Of a DNA stretch of 64,000 nt, positions 25,001 to 35,807 are shown in pieces. How positions within the stretch are numbered: the stretch's first letter is position 1; the number at the start of each line of letters is the position of its first letter. The stretch is from positions 5,850,415 through 5,914,414 of the forward strand of contig JABAKD010000020.1 of the NCBI GenBank assembly GCA_012845835.1, given 5' to 3'. Source of the stretch: Undaria pinnatifida (lineage: Eukaryota; Sar; Phaeophyceae; Laminariales; Alariaceae). The notes beneath the pieces are model-generated. The model saw nothing but the letters and a program-made list of their open reading frames with translations. It did not search any database and was not told the origin of the DNA. Position numbers and translations under genes: made by a program.

Positions 25001-28000
25001 GTGCGTCTGGACTGAGCTTCGACGAGGATGCTATTTTTTCAGCTGCGGTACGCGACTTGGTACGGATAACTCTAAAGTTTTCGTCACCGACACCACAGCG
25101 CTTGTGGCCTGCTACTTTGGCGTCGTTGATTCGGTTGCAAATGAGGCATTCCTCGCTGCGCGCTGTCGTTACCTGGTTTGCCCGATAACTTCCCGGCGGG
25201 CAGAAGTAACCCTCCCGGCACGGCCCCGTACACGACGAGTTGGTGGAGAGCTGTGAAGCGCCAAAGCGACCCGGGGGGCACGCGTAAGAAACCCCTCCCA
25301 CGCAATACTGTCCGATAGGACAGCGAGTCTGAAAACAAAGTGAAGGATGGAAATGGGAGAAGGTTCTTCAGATATCGCTACTACAATTATTGATACCTGG
25401 TAGACTATATGTTTTAGTACCGTAGTACTATCGCGGGGACGCGTTTTTCAACGAGCTGCAATGGGAATCAATACACCCCTCTGCACCTCGTGATGCTGAA
25501 ATAACAAAACGTTCTCCTTACTTGGACCCCCCCCCCACAAGCGCAGTAATGGTTGACCCGCATTGCGTAGTGGTTACCGAGTTTCATGCGACCGAGTTCC
25601 ATGCCGCGAATCCTCCACTCTTGTTGGTAAACTATTACTGGGCGGTGTGAGCATCAGTATGGTGAACGGTAAAATTCTAGCCGAGCTCTGACAACTGATG
25701 ATGCACTCAAGAGCAGCACCTCGAGGTCCGGGTCCCTTCGCTTCGGGGGAGAAAGCCTCCGTTCCCCGCTCACCCACAAAAAAACGTTCTTCTTTTAACC
25801 AAACAAAGTGCGTGATATGTTCGGAACGATATCGAAACGTTCGACTTCACCTGGAGACTGTAACCGCCCCCCCTCTTCCCCCGTTCGATCCCGATGCCTC
25901 CCGCGTAGAAGCCCATATCGACCGGCAAGCGTCTCCCAGAACCCTCAGGGCAGTAGTGCTCGGGGCCTCCGCACGCGAAAGAATAGGGATCTATCGTACC
26001 CGGTGGGCAATACCAACCTGCAGTATTCACGGAAATACGCCAGAGTGGCAGAACGGGACGAGGGAACACGAACAAGTCAGATACAACAAAACATGCACAC
26101 GGGGGGGACGAATGTGCGGGAAGGGGATAAGGGGATCGTATCGGTATGTGCTCCATCTAATCGGTGCCTCGATACTATATCCCGAACATTTATTAACGGC
26201 CATGTGGAAAAAACATCGCGCCCTTGGCGAGTGTCTTGACGCTCTGATAGTACCGTTATGTATACCCTGTATACCCTATATATGTCAGCAGCTATGCTTG
26301 ACTGAAGCCCAATCGAAACAAATGGGGATGGGAGAATGACAGACGGGAACCCCCCACCCCCCCACCACCCCTTCTGATAGAAGTCGGCAGGCCGTTGGCG
26401 TGTCGGTGCTACCGTCTCTGTGCATCTCCGATGAGCTTTGAAGATTTTTCTCGAAGCGCGCATGCACATTATTTATGGCGACGCATTCTTCCCACGAAGC
26501 CTACGCGTCTTTTTGGTTCCCGTTCTCCCGACTCTCTTTTTTTTTGTTTCGTGCCGAGACATGTATATATACATATATATGCTACCGTCTTGTGACCAAC
26601 GGGTTGGCAATAAGCCAATGCTGCTGTGAGACAGTTATCATCATTTTATTAGCTTCCCGGTCATCACCATGGTATTGATTCCGTCTTCGGAAGACAATGT
26701 GAGCTCAGCAGACGAAAGGGCCACAAAACAGTGCCCCTCGCCCCCTCCAAGCCTGCACCTTCGTTTTTTGGGGGACCAAAACACTTGAATTTAAAGGAGA
26801 ATGGTTTCTGCAACAGTGATAAAACGTTTAACGAGGAACAGAGCCGAGAGGGCCAAGCACGCCACCCGCCAGAGACCAACACCGTCTACGGCGGTAATGC
26901 CTTGCCTGGTGGGCACGGGCCAGAGCACGCCGCGTCCTGCAAGCTTCCGGTATTTCCGTACGTGCCAGGCGGACAGAACACCGCCATCCCTTGCTGGCAG
27001 TACCGGCCTTTCGGGCACATGGCTTCAGCCGTTCTTCCAGCCGGCGACGTCCCTCCCAGCGTGTAGTTTCCGGAAGACACGACGCTGGGGGCAGCGGATC
27101 CAGCGGGGCAGTATACGGTGCTATTCCCGCACGAGGTGGGGCTGGCATTGTGGATGGGGATGGCGAGGGGGGAAGGAGGGCACGGTGTGGTGGGGATGTC
27201 AGAGGCCCGTCGAATAACAAGGCTGTACGGTATACCGAACTGGTGGGTTATTGCCGCAAGCGTCGGGACGGTTGTTCTCGTAAGAGCTCTATTCCACGCC
27301 TACGCCTACCAACCGTGGGAAAATGCGGAGCAGCACGACTCCAACACGTCCATACTCTAGACAAACTGCCTGTTGAGCAGTGATTCCAGTGCCAGCGCAG
27401 GAGAGCGGGCGGGGGGCGGGGAAGCCATAATACCGGGGCTATTCACGTGCGCCCGGGGGTTGGGGCTTCGTGCCAACCCTGGGTCGAGATGGGCACCAAT
27501 CCGTTCACCACAGTGAGAGAGATGAACAAGGCATAAACAAGGCATAGACGCTCGATACTAAGAGCCTCATATTTGTTGTTTCTCTTGTAAACGACACTAC
27601 CAAGTGCCATTAGAGCGTCGATGATAGCATACATACGAAGGTCGACGAAATATGTAGCCTCCAAAACACACAACAAGTTGAAGCAACCTCGACCAAAAGC
27701 CCAACCGCCGAATAAAATAGGAGGAAGCGGTCGACTCTACGTACACCGACGACCTGATGTGATGCTTCTCACTCCCCTGTGGAGTCTATAAATAACTTAT
27801 GATTACAAAGGGTCGCGTTCCGATATAATTAATAGTGGCAGATTTGAGAAGCTCTGTCCACGCTCGTATTATTCACGCTCATCATACAGCGTTGCAATAA
27901 TCACACCTCAGCTCATCATTCGCCTCACCATGGATAGGCTAAAAACAAATAATGGAGCAGCGTAACGCAACACTCTAGCATTCATTCGGCAACCGACCTC

Positions 28001-28224
28001 GAGCTTCCAGCCGGACAGAAAAAGCCCGCCGGACAGGAGTCCGAGCAAAGGAAACTCGATTCGCTCGAGGAAAAGCCGAACCTGCCCTCGGGGCACGGAA
28101 ACTTGACCCCGTTCGTGCAATAGTGGCCGGGTTCGCAAGGCGAGGAGACTCCGCACAGTCCTAGCGGCCCCTGTATGTGTGAATAATATTGGAGACGAGC
28201 CGCAATAATGACCAGAAATCGCAT
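15818..28224 (-). CDS. Large cysteine-rich GCC2/GCC3-module protein, ~1,049 aa, 18 exons
   Basis: Exons in order: 28224-27998, 27141-26906, 26017-25851, 25328-25173, 24748-24602, 23786-23669, 23180-23073, 22812-22568, 22280-22179, 21723-21500, 21220-21132, 20901-20774, 19604-19455, 18661-18371, 18087-17899, 17440-17312, 16941-16771, 16090-15818. They sum to 3,150 nt with an open frame throughout. The protein is about ten repeats of CEPGxYC, CPxGxyG, CSGPCxPGyyCPxGS, CG, yCPxGS, GYYtxGG, of the kind annotated as ephrin-receptor-like GCC2/GCC3 domains. Most introns fall in two places: phase 0 before V-R-CEPG, and phase 0-2 around CPxGS. A secreted or surface role is inferred. No kinase, long membrane helix or enzyme domain was seen. 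The start is uncertain: ATG 28224 gives only a short hydrophobic stretch (FLVIIAA), and upstream exons are possible. TAA at 15818 is the likely stop. Confidence 0.75.
18371..18661 (-). other. Module gene exon 14, longest internal exon
   Basis: 291 nt, phase 0 at both ends, acceptor CCTACCTAG, donor AGTGAG before GTGAGT. It finishes module 7 (CGSANVFCPSGSSS), has an insert rich in Ser, Ala and Gly (about 45 residues), then begins module 8 (CPVGWYCTGDGGGSECPPG). Confidence 0.75.
20774..20901 (-). other. Module gene exon 12, linker of different type
   Basis: It encodes CHICPDGTFKANTGDSLALC then LPCDE, a compact GCC2/GCC3 unit (CxxCPxGTF...TG...CxxC) and not the long module. The preceding exon (21220-21132) carries CPPGYFRNTS. 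The donor is read as GACGAG before GTCACC (phase 0), which joins CDE to CEPGHFC. An alternative donor, ACCAG before GTTGTT, is out of phase with exon 13. Confidence 0.55.
21500..21723 (-). other. Module gene exon 10, degenerate module start
   Basis: After acceptor ACGGCAG it reads VLSPPGSFANDGVLFICPPG where other modules have VRCEPGxYCxxG, so the first two cysteines are lost. The rest is normal: CSGECSPGFYCPAGS, CGSASLFCPAGS. Donor GAAGG before GTGAGA, phase 2. Confidence 0.7.
23073..23180 (-). other. Module gene exon 7, uncertain 3' boundary
   Basis: It starts after TTGGCAG and encodes HICGLGSTTP, CGGDAATFCPEGSSAPSKVSK. No GT donor joins in frame to the next exon, which carries GYYTLVTTTEGD. 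Ending after AAGG with a following GCGTGA and entering at GGGAAG/GATAC restores the expected SKGYYTL, which would be a second GC-AG intron. The donor context is weak and a sequence error is an alternative. Confidence 0.45.
26906..27141 (-). other. Module gene exon 2, with a GC donor
   Basis: Acceptor ATGCCAG at 27142. It completes module 1 (CGNSTVYCPAGSAAPSVV, GNYTLGG) and starts module 2 (CPKGRYCQQG, CPPGTYG, CSGPCPPG). The only junction that keeps both frame and domain pattern is CCACCAG followed by GCAAGG, a GC donor close to the GC-AG consensus. It joins in phase 1 to exon 26017-25851, which begins WYCPPGT. Confidence 0.75.
27998..28224 (-). other. Module gene exon 1 (module 1, first half)
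   Basis: It encodes CEPGHYCTNG, CPEGRFGFSS, then CPAGFFCPAGSS, and ends AG before GTCGGT (phase 2). An acceptor-like ACATACAG lies at 28171-28178, so the coding exon may instead begin at 28170 and be preceded by an unseen exon. If ATG 28224 is used, 18 residues precede it. Confidence 0.6.
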
Positions 28225-29500
28225 GGATCACGACGGCGTCAGTTTGAAGTTTTTGCGGGTCGACGATGTATGATGCCCTGGTAAGCTCTTAGTGGAGATG
28301 GCTGGCGTTGTTTACGAGGAACACTCCGTATGATGTTCGTAAGACACAACAATAAGACACATTTTTTCCCTACATTTTTTTTGGACGAAGTGCACATTTT
28401 ATCTCACCGCAAACTGCCATGAGTGAGGCGTACCGGAAGGATTGTACTCTGCGTCTGCGGTGTGCTTGGTCGTCCTTACCAGGGTACTATTATTAAAGCA
28501 TTAGTCTAGTCTACCAGGTAGTCTAATAGTAATTGTTTTCGTCGACACAGAACAAGCTGGAGGCATCAAGTGTAAAAGCACAGTATGACAATATTCGGAA
28601 TCCACCCTCAACTAACTGGTTGACTTCTTCATCAGGTATGGGCTTAGAAACTATTAATAATACCAGGTATCGTACTCCCACCAAATAGCTTACCTATTAT
28701 TAGTAGCCCATCACCGGAACGATTAGACTACTCGATTATCATATTATTAATAATAGTCGACGTATTGTTTCAGGAATTTGATCTAAACTCAAGATACCAG
28801 TATTATTGCGGCCATTCCGAACACGCGACTGTCAACGGGGGCATACTCTGTTCTTTGAGGACTCTGTTTAGCGCGGACTGCGGTAAAAAACTGCTTGATG
28901 ATATGCGGTGTAAAGCTGTCGTTCTGTGTGGACTGCGGTGCAAAGCAGAAAAACATTTTGTGCGCGCCAGGTACGTACGTATACACCGGCAAATCAGTAC
29001 CAAGTGGTAGTAGGCAAAACAGCTCGCGATCCACGACTCACGAAGCACGTTGCTGCAACTGCCGCCTCCGCTACGACTGCTGCTGCTGCCGCCGCCGCTG
29101 TTGCTCTCCAGCCTGCTGCGACGCATATTAGTCGAAGTACCCATGTCAGTCGCGGCGGGATCTTTCTTCTCGCTCGAGGAGACGGCGACGAAAGCTCCGC
29201 AGCAGCAGCAGGAGCAGCAGCAGAGCTCCTCCGCATCTCTTTCTGTTCGTTCGCTCTTCTTGTTCCTGTCGTTGTTCTGTTCGCGAGGCAATTCAGTTCG
29301 CGACTAGTGATAGGGATGCGACATCTATCTATTAATACATGAGATGTCTATACAACCGGCAGGTGCCTGCACACCACACAGCCAGCCAGCAGAGGAGCGA
29401 CTGCTATCATAGCTAGCTTATTATAGGTCTCACCGCTGAAAAGCGGATGGCGCAAGGCAAGAACAAGGGCGGCGGCGCCCGCCGCTCATGTATCTCTCGA
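28225..29500. other. Divergent intergenic region
   Basis: It lies between the minus-strand module gene and the plus-strand Zn-cluster gene. It contains plus-strand acceptor/donor pairs (exon-like 28551-28635 and 28773-28970) whose frames do not join, and a trinucleotide-rich GCC/GCT stretch at 29050-29240 that gives low-complexity ORFs on both strands. No firm call. Confidence 0.4.
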
Positions 29501-29510
29501 ATATATATAG
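29501..29510 (+). promoter_or_regulatory. Possible TATA-like box
   Basis: ATATATATAG sits about 30 bases before the ATG at 29538 and 480 before the preferred ATG at 29988 of the plus-strand gene. Based on AT content and position only. Confidence 0.2.
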
Positions 29511-29987
29511 TCTATCTGTCCACTCCTCTCATGCACGATGAGAACGAGAATAGAACGAACTACTGCTCTTTGTGCTGGCGGGAAGCGGGAAGTCGAAGTC
29601 GAACGCCGTCGGCTTTGTTGGCTAAAAACACTGAACACTGAACACGCGCGGCGTAAATATTTGGTGGATCGTATTGGATCTCGATCACACAGATTGTGGA
29701 TCGGATTTTTGTTTTGCGCGGCCCACGGTTTCATCCCCAACCTAAAGATCCCAAAGCAATCAGAAATCCCATGGTTGGAGCGGACTTGTTTTTTTGTGCT
29801 TGGTGTGTTTTGGGTGGGAGTTTTTTTTCGCACACGACCACACCACGCACCCGCAGCCACGGACAAAGCTCTGCTCTTCGCCAAACACTTGCCACTTGCC
29901 ACGGCGACTTGTAGACCACCTCCAGCCCGTCAGGGGGGTTTGCTGTTGAGGAGCTGGGCACTCGTCGCGCCCCCGTGGCTCTTGCCC

Positions 29988-30265
29988 ATGCAGCAGGGCT
30001 CCTCCGCTCCCTCGCCTGATGATGCAGGAAGCACAGCATGCATCCCGCTGGCGGCATCGGAGAAGAGCAGTAGTAGTATTAACAACAGTAGTAGTAGCAG
30101 CCGCGAGATAGTAGTACAAGGGGGTGTAGTAGATCAAGTCATGAAGCAGGATGAGGAGGAGACGTTGCCGCGGCCGCCGCAGCAGCCGCAGCACCAGCAC
30201 CAGCAGCAGCAGCAGCAGCCGCAGGTGCTGCAACCACAGCAGCAGCAGCAGCAGCAACAACAGCA

Positions 30266-30307
<42 letters not shown>

Positions 30308-30440
30308 GCAGCCAATCCAGCAGCTGAAAGATGAGGGCGAGATCATTGCTGCTGCTGTGGAGGCGGGAGGATTGGGGGAGGACGCGGAGGGAATAAAGCT
30401 GCGCTCGGCGTGCGACAACTGTTCATTGAAGAAGATTAAG
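29988..30440 (+). CDS. 5' exon of a probable Zn(2)-C6 transcription factor
   Basis: Starting at ATG 29988 the exon encodes 151 residues; an in-frame ATG at 29538 would add 150 low-complexity residues. After a Ser-rich segment (SSSSINNSSSSS) and an acidic patch (QDEEE) comes a long Gln/Pro/His tract, then an acidic Ala/Gly segment and SACDNCSLKKIK. The exon ends at AAG before GTATGC, phase 0. C-x2-C-x6 is the first part of a fungal-type Zn(2)-Cys(6) cluster, so the next exon should begin with Cys. Such proteins bind DNA in the nucleus. The rest of the gene was not found in the window, so this is partial. Confidence 0.55.
30180..30311 (+). repeat. CAG microsatellite encoding polyglutamine
   Basis: Interrupted CAG/CAC/CCG/CAA triplets; the purest run is about 30238-30306. 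It lies inside the coding exon and keeps its frame, giving roughly 35 glutamines. Confidence 0.9.
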
Positions 30441-31569
30441 GTATGCCTTGTCTATGCTAGGTCTGCTATTTAGTGTGTGTGCTAGCACGCGTACACTACT
30501 GCTGCAGCAGCCGCAGCAGCAGCAACCACAGAGCAGCAGCAGAGAACCATAATACGAGTAACTAAAAAGCACATAATGGAAAACACACTCTTTCAGTATA
30601 CTATGAACGTGAACAGCAAAACGTTGCTGCTGCGGTGGCCTTGCCTGTTGGAGACAGCTTGAAGCAAGCGAAAGATAAATGCACCCACCCACTCCCCACG
30701 AGAAAGCCTTCCACCACGCCCTGCTGCACCCGGCACAGAGAGGGGTGCTCGAGGAAAAGGCAAACATATAAGTTCGTATAGAAAGAGATATGTCATGCGA
30801 TGTGCAGAGACAGTCATAGCGGTGGCAGCATCAGCTGCAGCAACGGTGGCTGCGAGTGCGCCTGCGAGCGTACCCAGTTTACTAAATTCTGTCTGTTTTC
30901 AAGCGTACAAAGCCGGTCGTTGTTCTACACTACGAGTACGTATTAAATGCCTGGTACCTGGTATTATTAAAAACCAGTGGTTAGTTACCCTGGGATGCTG
31001 CTAGATTGGTACTGCTGTAGGTCGGACTTTTTAGTTTATTTGCAAAAATGTAAAAAAACAGAGGAATCAACTAGGTGCTGATGGTGAGAGGGTAGGCGCG
31101 ATTCGATGCGAGTCGAGGAGGGAAAAAGTAGCTGGACTCTTTTCGCGAGAAAAATGTAGAGGGGGGGGGGGGAAGAGTCGGCTTAGTGACCCCGGATCTG
31201 CCGGATCTGCGTTACGTCTACGGAGGGTCAATGAGAAAGAAAAGTGCGAAGATAATAGGATGAGCGATATATAAAAACAACAGATGAGGAGTCCTGGAGT
31301 CCGCATGAAAACAAGGAGAGAGCCCCCCCCCCCCAATAAAGGGGAAAAGAAAACCGAGAAAACGAGACGAGAAAACAAGAGCTCGAAAGACGAAAAACAG
31401 AAAAACAGCTAACAACGAACAAACAACGCAACCCAGCAACGGACACCGCAGAACACATACCAAACATTCGGGAGACCACACTTACTTGCTTAAAGTATCG
31501 TACGAGGTATGATACGTGGGTATAAAATGCAGGCGAGGCCAGGCCAGGCCACATCCTGTGCCCGTATAC
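30441..31569. other. Probable intron of the Zn-cluster gene plus SINE-C
   Basis: It begins GTATGC. No exon starting with a Cys codon after AG and continuing the Zn-cluster pattern was recognised here or further downstream. A SINE-C copy lies at 31075-31260. Confidence 0.4.
31075..31260 (+). repeat. SINE-C copy
   Basis: It shares the order GCGAGTCGA(C/G)GAGG, TTTTTCTCGCGA, a G-run with GAAGAG, GTGACCCC(G/A)GATCTG and a GAGAA(A)GAAA-like end with 41480-41700 and 45330-45480 (same strand), and with 53885-54150 (opposite strand). Confidence 0.55.
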
Positions 31570-31852
31570 TTGTTGTTCTCACATTATCTCGCATAATCAA
31601 GTCCGTGGTCACTGGACAGGCTCCAGTCATTCTGGAGCTGAGGAATAGACTACCCCCAGGGAAAAACACAAACCAAAGGTGGTACATGCATATAACAGGT
31701 GACGCAATTCATGCCTCCACCAGAAACATAAAAAAGTGAAATCGGGAGTCAGCCTACGTTGTGCCAGGTCCACACTGGTGCATACGTCTCACTACTTGCG
31801 CCTGGAAAAACCGACTATACCGCTTGCCACCCAAGACTACCACGTATATATT
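31570..31852 (-). mobile_element. R1 (AAC-tailed) long copy
   Basis: Aligns with 8811-9089 from the GTT run through GGACAGGCTCCAGTC, CCTCCACCAGAAACAT and CGCTTGCCACCCAAG to CCACGTATATATT. The shared outer end suggests a full-length unit of about 280 bp. Confidence 0.7.
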
Positions 31853-32350
31853 ACTCGTATACATTGCTGATGGCCTTTGTATCACATGACGGTATTGAAA
31901 AAAGGAGCACCGTCACAGGCCATACCGAGACTGCTTACGTATGGTTCTTCTCGAGGGTTCGAAAAACTAAAGTAAACATGCCATCATCATCGCCACCGTC
32001 ATTCATGCGTCACCTCTATACCACATCACCTTCACTTGCTGCAGATTGTAGGGCAGTTGGGGCAGTACTTTACGAGCTCTATCATCAGCATCACCATGCA
32101 CGTCAACTTGTCTCTACAGAGTACAAGCAGTTTACGAGCCCCCCCTTGTGTGTACTGCATTCCCCCCCATTCACTGAAGAATGTCAAAAGATGGTCCCTT
32201 TTTAAAGGACCTTAGTGCGTCGGGGGCGCGGGGTCCCTTATATACAGACGTTGTGGCCCTATATGGGTCCCTTAAAATGGACCCGAAGCTTTTCAAGGAC
32301 TAAAAGCACCTCACGTAAAACGGCCGATACGACGGTATGCGATACAAGTG

Positions 32351-32441
32351 GGTATTCCTCAGCTCCAGAGTGCCTGGAGCCTGTCCTGTGACCACGGACT
32401 TGATTATGCGAGTTAATGTGAGAACAACAACAACAACAACA
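32351..32441 (+). repeat. R1 partial copy
   Basis: It holds only the 3' 90 bases, from TTCCTCAGCTCCAGAG to GAACAACAACAACAACAAC. This is 5'-truncated, as expected of a retroposon. Confidence 0.75.
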
Positions 32442-33414
32442 AGTATAAAGGGACGAAAGATGGCAGGATCGTGGGGTCTTCCACTGGTTACCCATGTATG
32501 GTGCACATCGATCTTCGGACAACCGAGATACAGTACAGTAGGGTACAGTGTACTGGTGCTCGCGTCTGGCATTTGCTGGGGGGCACACAACTCGTTTATC
32601 TCGCAATCTGAGCGTCGCTTTCCAAACGGGTAACAACCACACTGCTGTAGTGTGGTGGCCTCTTTCAAGGGACCTGGGATCTTGGCGTGTTACATCCATT
32701 GTGAGAGACGAAGTCCCTTAAAATGGGCAAAAACGGTTCGCAGAAATTTGAGGTCTTTTATATACGTATGTTCCTTATCTAGGGGTACCTTAAAAAGGGC
32801 CAACTATTGTATCGAAAATCAAAGTCCAAGGCCGGGGCCTTCCCGTACGTGAGCCTGGCTCTTCAAATATTCCAAGTCGTCGCCTCTGAGTGGGGTTCGA
32901 CCCGTTGGGCTGTGGGATGCTGCCACCGGTGCTTTTTTGTAAGTTAGGTGAACAGCCGCCAAGAAAATACTTTAAAGCACCTGCCTGACGTCTGATATGC
33001 AGCAGTGCGGGTGTTGCCGTGCTACTAATAATATATTTAGATACTGGTCGTCTCGTGCCTAGTATAACAGACATTGGTCTACAGGCAGGAATGATACCAG
33101 AGGTATACATTGGACTAAATTATACCCGTGGTACCAGCAGGTAACATGAAGTATTTCACGTGGCACCGGTGAAGCAAGAATATTCCTGGGTTGGGTTTCT
33201 TATCTGGGGCATCTGGGGTCTTTCTGCACTAGTATTAATAATAACTGCAATACCACCTCTCCCAAATTTGTTTTGCTGTGTTGTACGTGAGCATATATTT
33301 TTATGTATATATCGTGTGCAGTCAATTTAACTCCCCCATTGGGATGTCGTTGGGTAGGAAGAACGTTTTGATGTGAAGACAAAACGAACACATTGTAATC
33401 GCAAAATTAGGTGT

Positions 33415-33640
33415 ATCACGCAACTTGCAAAGATGAGTATCGACCCCGAATTTAACGAAGTCACAGCCGATGTGTTTGGACGATTTTTTTTTAAATATGT
33501 ACAAATGTCCACTCTCATTAAAAAGCTCACCCTCATAGTGTATTACAAGTACCAACAACGCAGCTTGCAAAGATGAGCATAGATCCGAAAACCGTCGAAC
33601 TCACGGCTGACGTATTAAAATGTTTTCATATAATGGCCAA
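33415..33640 (+). repeat. Two diverged R3 3' ends
   Basis: Both read CGCA(A/G)CTTGCAAAGATGAG, then a TCGA-rich core, then TCACAGCC/TCACGGCTGA. They are spaced about 130 bases apart. Only the last 60-70 bases of the family are present. Confidence 0.6.
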
Positions 33641-34044
33641 AATGTCCAAATATTGTAAATTTAAGCCTGGCTTTCTCAGTCCTCTTTTTCGTTATTATAT
33701 GTTGTCATACCAGATGCACCCGTGTTCTTGCGTCGCTTAGGTTGTTTGCGTCCTCGTGTTTAAAGCTTTTGTAATGGGTAGTCGCGCGTACGTGGGTGTT
33801 GTGCTTATGTATATCGCCTTGTACTCTAATTACACGTGCCTGCTTCGACAGCAGCAGTGGGGTGCCCGGGTGACAAGCGAACTTAGATGGCCTTATCTCC
33901 GTTTTTGTCGTGACTCGCTTTAAGCACGCGATCGTCTTGTTCTGGGATACCGGGTATGCATATGACCGAACACGGTCTTGAATCGGCAAAAAAATGTCAC
34001 GCACGCCATGCGATATCTCATTTTTTTTCACACAGCAGTTCTAC

Positions 34045-34536
34045 TTTCCAGCTTCTGGACAAGCCGTGGTCACAGGTGTCGTCCCTTCTCCCCCCCGGTT
34101 CTTGCCTTCAATTTCTATCGCGCATAGGGTTCAGCAATCCCACTGCTCGTCGATTTTTCATCGAGTGGTGCTAACTCACGCTCGCGCGCTTTCCGCAAGT
34201 CAATTTGTGCACAAGCAAAAATCCCTGCGAATTTGTACGAGTATGCACTCGGCGGGACTCGAACTCACGAAACTGACCTGTTGTTGCTGTTCTCACATTA
34301 ACTCGCATAATCAAGTCCGTGATCACAGGACAGGCTCCAGTCACTCTGGAGCTGAGGAATACCCCAGGGAAAAACACAAACAAACCAAAGGTGGTACACG
34401 CATAGATCACAGCTGACGCAATTCATGCCTCCACCAGAAACATATAAAAGTGAAATCGGGAGTCAGTCTACGATGTGCCAGGTCCATACCGGTGACCTAT
34501 ACCAGGCTCGAGGATAACCTGATACGCCTCCGGGAC
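34045..34536 (-). mobile_element. SINE-A copy split by an R1 insertion
   Basis: The SINE runs 34045-34279, is interrupted, and resumes at 34499 with ATACCAGGCTCGAGGATAAC. The B box (GAGTTCGAGTCCC on the minus strand) is intact near 34258. A T-run at 34020-34028 is its A-tail. Confidence 0.8.
34280..34492 (-). mobile_element. R1 copy inserted in SINE-A with target duplication
   Basis: TGACCT occurs at 34274-34279 and again at 34493-34498. Between them lies a 213-bp R1 copy, truncated at its 5' side relative to 8811-9089 and ending in GTGAGAACAGCAACAAC on the minus strand. Confidence 0.85.
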
Positions 34537-35286
34537 GAAACCACTACCAGGTACGATATACGCCACGTATGGTATTAGATTTGGACGTGGTCTGTAGTCG
34601 GCCCTGATGCCCCCGAGAGTAGGCACGAGCGAAGTCGGACTTAAGAAACGATCGAAGCGCGGCATTAAGCCCGCCGCAGGGGCGAAAAATATGGAGTAAG
34701 ACATTTTTTGATCGTTGGTTTCCCTTCGATTTTTTTTTCGTCTTAGCACGTCTGAGGTTTGTCGTAGCGCGCGTAAGATAGATTGCATCCACATTTTGGG
34801 GGGAAATTATGCTTGTATTTTTTAGTGGGGGATCTATTCTGCAAGCAGTATAAATACGAATTTATGACGCGCCAAAAGGACGAACTTGAGACGTGGAAAG
34901 ACGAATCGCTAAGACGAATCTAAGACGTGCTAGGACTAAAAAAAACGGAATAAGACGCCTAAGATTCGCAATACGTACCATTTAATTGCTTTCTTGAAGA
35001 AAAAAAAAGCACGTCATACAATAACCCTACCAGTCTAATTCCAAGTGTTTTGTCCGCATGGGAGTGCAAGCTCTTGCTTGGGTATCAAACGACACTGCTA
35101 AACTGCTGTGACCCATCTCTGTAATGCCAAGTAGCATCCAAGAACGTGGGTGCTGTATCCTAATAATGGGTTTTACCGAAATCATACCGGTATATACCAG
35201 CAGCACCAGGTATTAATACGCACCTTGTAATACATCAGCAACAACGTGGATAAGGGGCTCCTGCGATAACCCGGGGGCGGGTGTTG
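34537..35286. other. No supported gene
   Basis: Contains reiterated AAGACG phrases (about 34890-34970) and low-complexity A-runs. Confidence 0.5.
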
Positions 35287-35370
35287 ACCCTTATAGAGCC
35301 CCCGGACCCCTCCCTATATTAAATCCAAGTAATTTTGTCCCCAAAAATGGGTTTCCAGTTGTAAAAGGGT
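35287..35370 (-). mobile_element. 85-bp MITE (family R4), minus copy
   Basis: Reverse complement of the 47015-47099 element: starts ACCCTTATAGAGCCCCC and ends CCAGTTGTAAAAGGGT, so the terminal inverted repeats are still visible. Confidence 0.7.
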
Positions 35371-35807
35371 TGATGCCCCCGTAATCGTGATTCAAATATC
35401 GCCTGCACATATCAGGTAGTCGTGAATATCGGCAGCTGTCAGCTGTTACTAGCTAGTTGCTGTCGGTGTGTGATGCGAAAATGGATGCAGCGCTGGAGTG
35501 CCGTCCATCGTGTGCGTCGGGGAGGAGGAAGCCGGTGTCGGTACCGGTGGTGTCGAGGCCGTTGCGGGAGAGTATGAGAGGTACTGCTGTGGTGCTGTGT
35601 AGGTTTTGCTGGGTTGGTGTTTTGTGGGCTGTGTGGTGCGAGCTTTGGTGGTGACAACGAGAGGCTCGAGCGCGCGCGTGATGCGATCGAGGCTTTTGAG
35701 CTCCCAAAATGAAAAAATAAAAATATCATCTGACTAAATCCGGGGGAACGGGGATGAATGTCCCCGGGAACAGGGAAAAGCGCTGCAAAACCATATCATT
35801 ATAAAAA
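35371..35807. other. No supported gene
   Basis: Short open frames on both strands around 35457-35710 without splice or domain support. Confidence 0.4.

Larger units (their letters stand above)
31853..34044. other. Repeat debris, no supported gene
   Basis: It contains a partial R1 copy (32351-32441, plus strand, ending in AACAACAAC), repeated phrases of the type 'CCTTAAAA(T)GGGC/GGAC' around 32210-32290 and 32715-32800, and degenerate R3 ends at 33415-33640. Confidence 0.5.

Noticed and set aside
28551..28970. Exon-like plus segments with AG and GT borders upstream of the Zn-cluster gene
   Set aside because: Their phases do not join without stops; left as intergenic.
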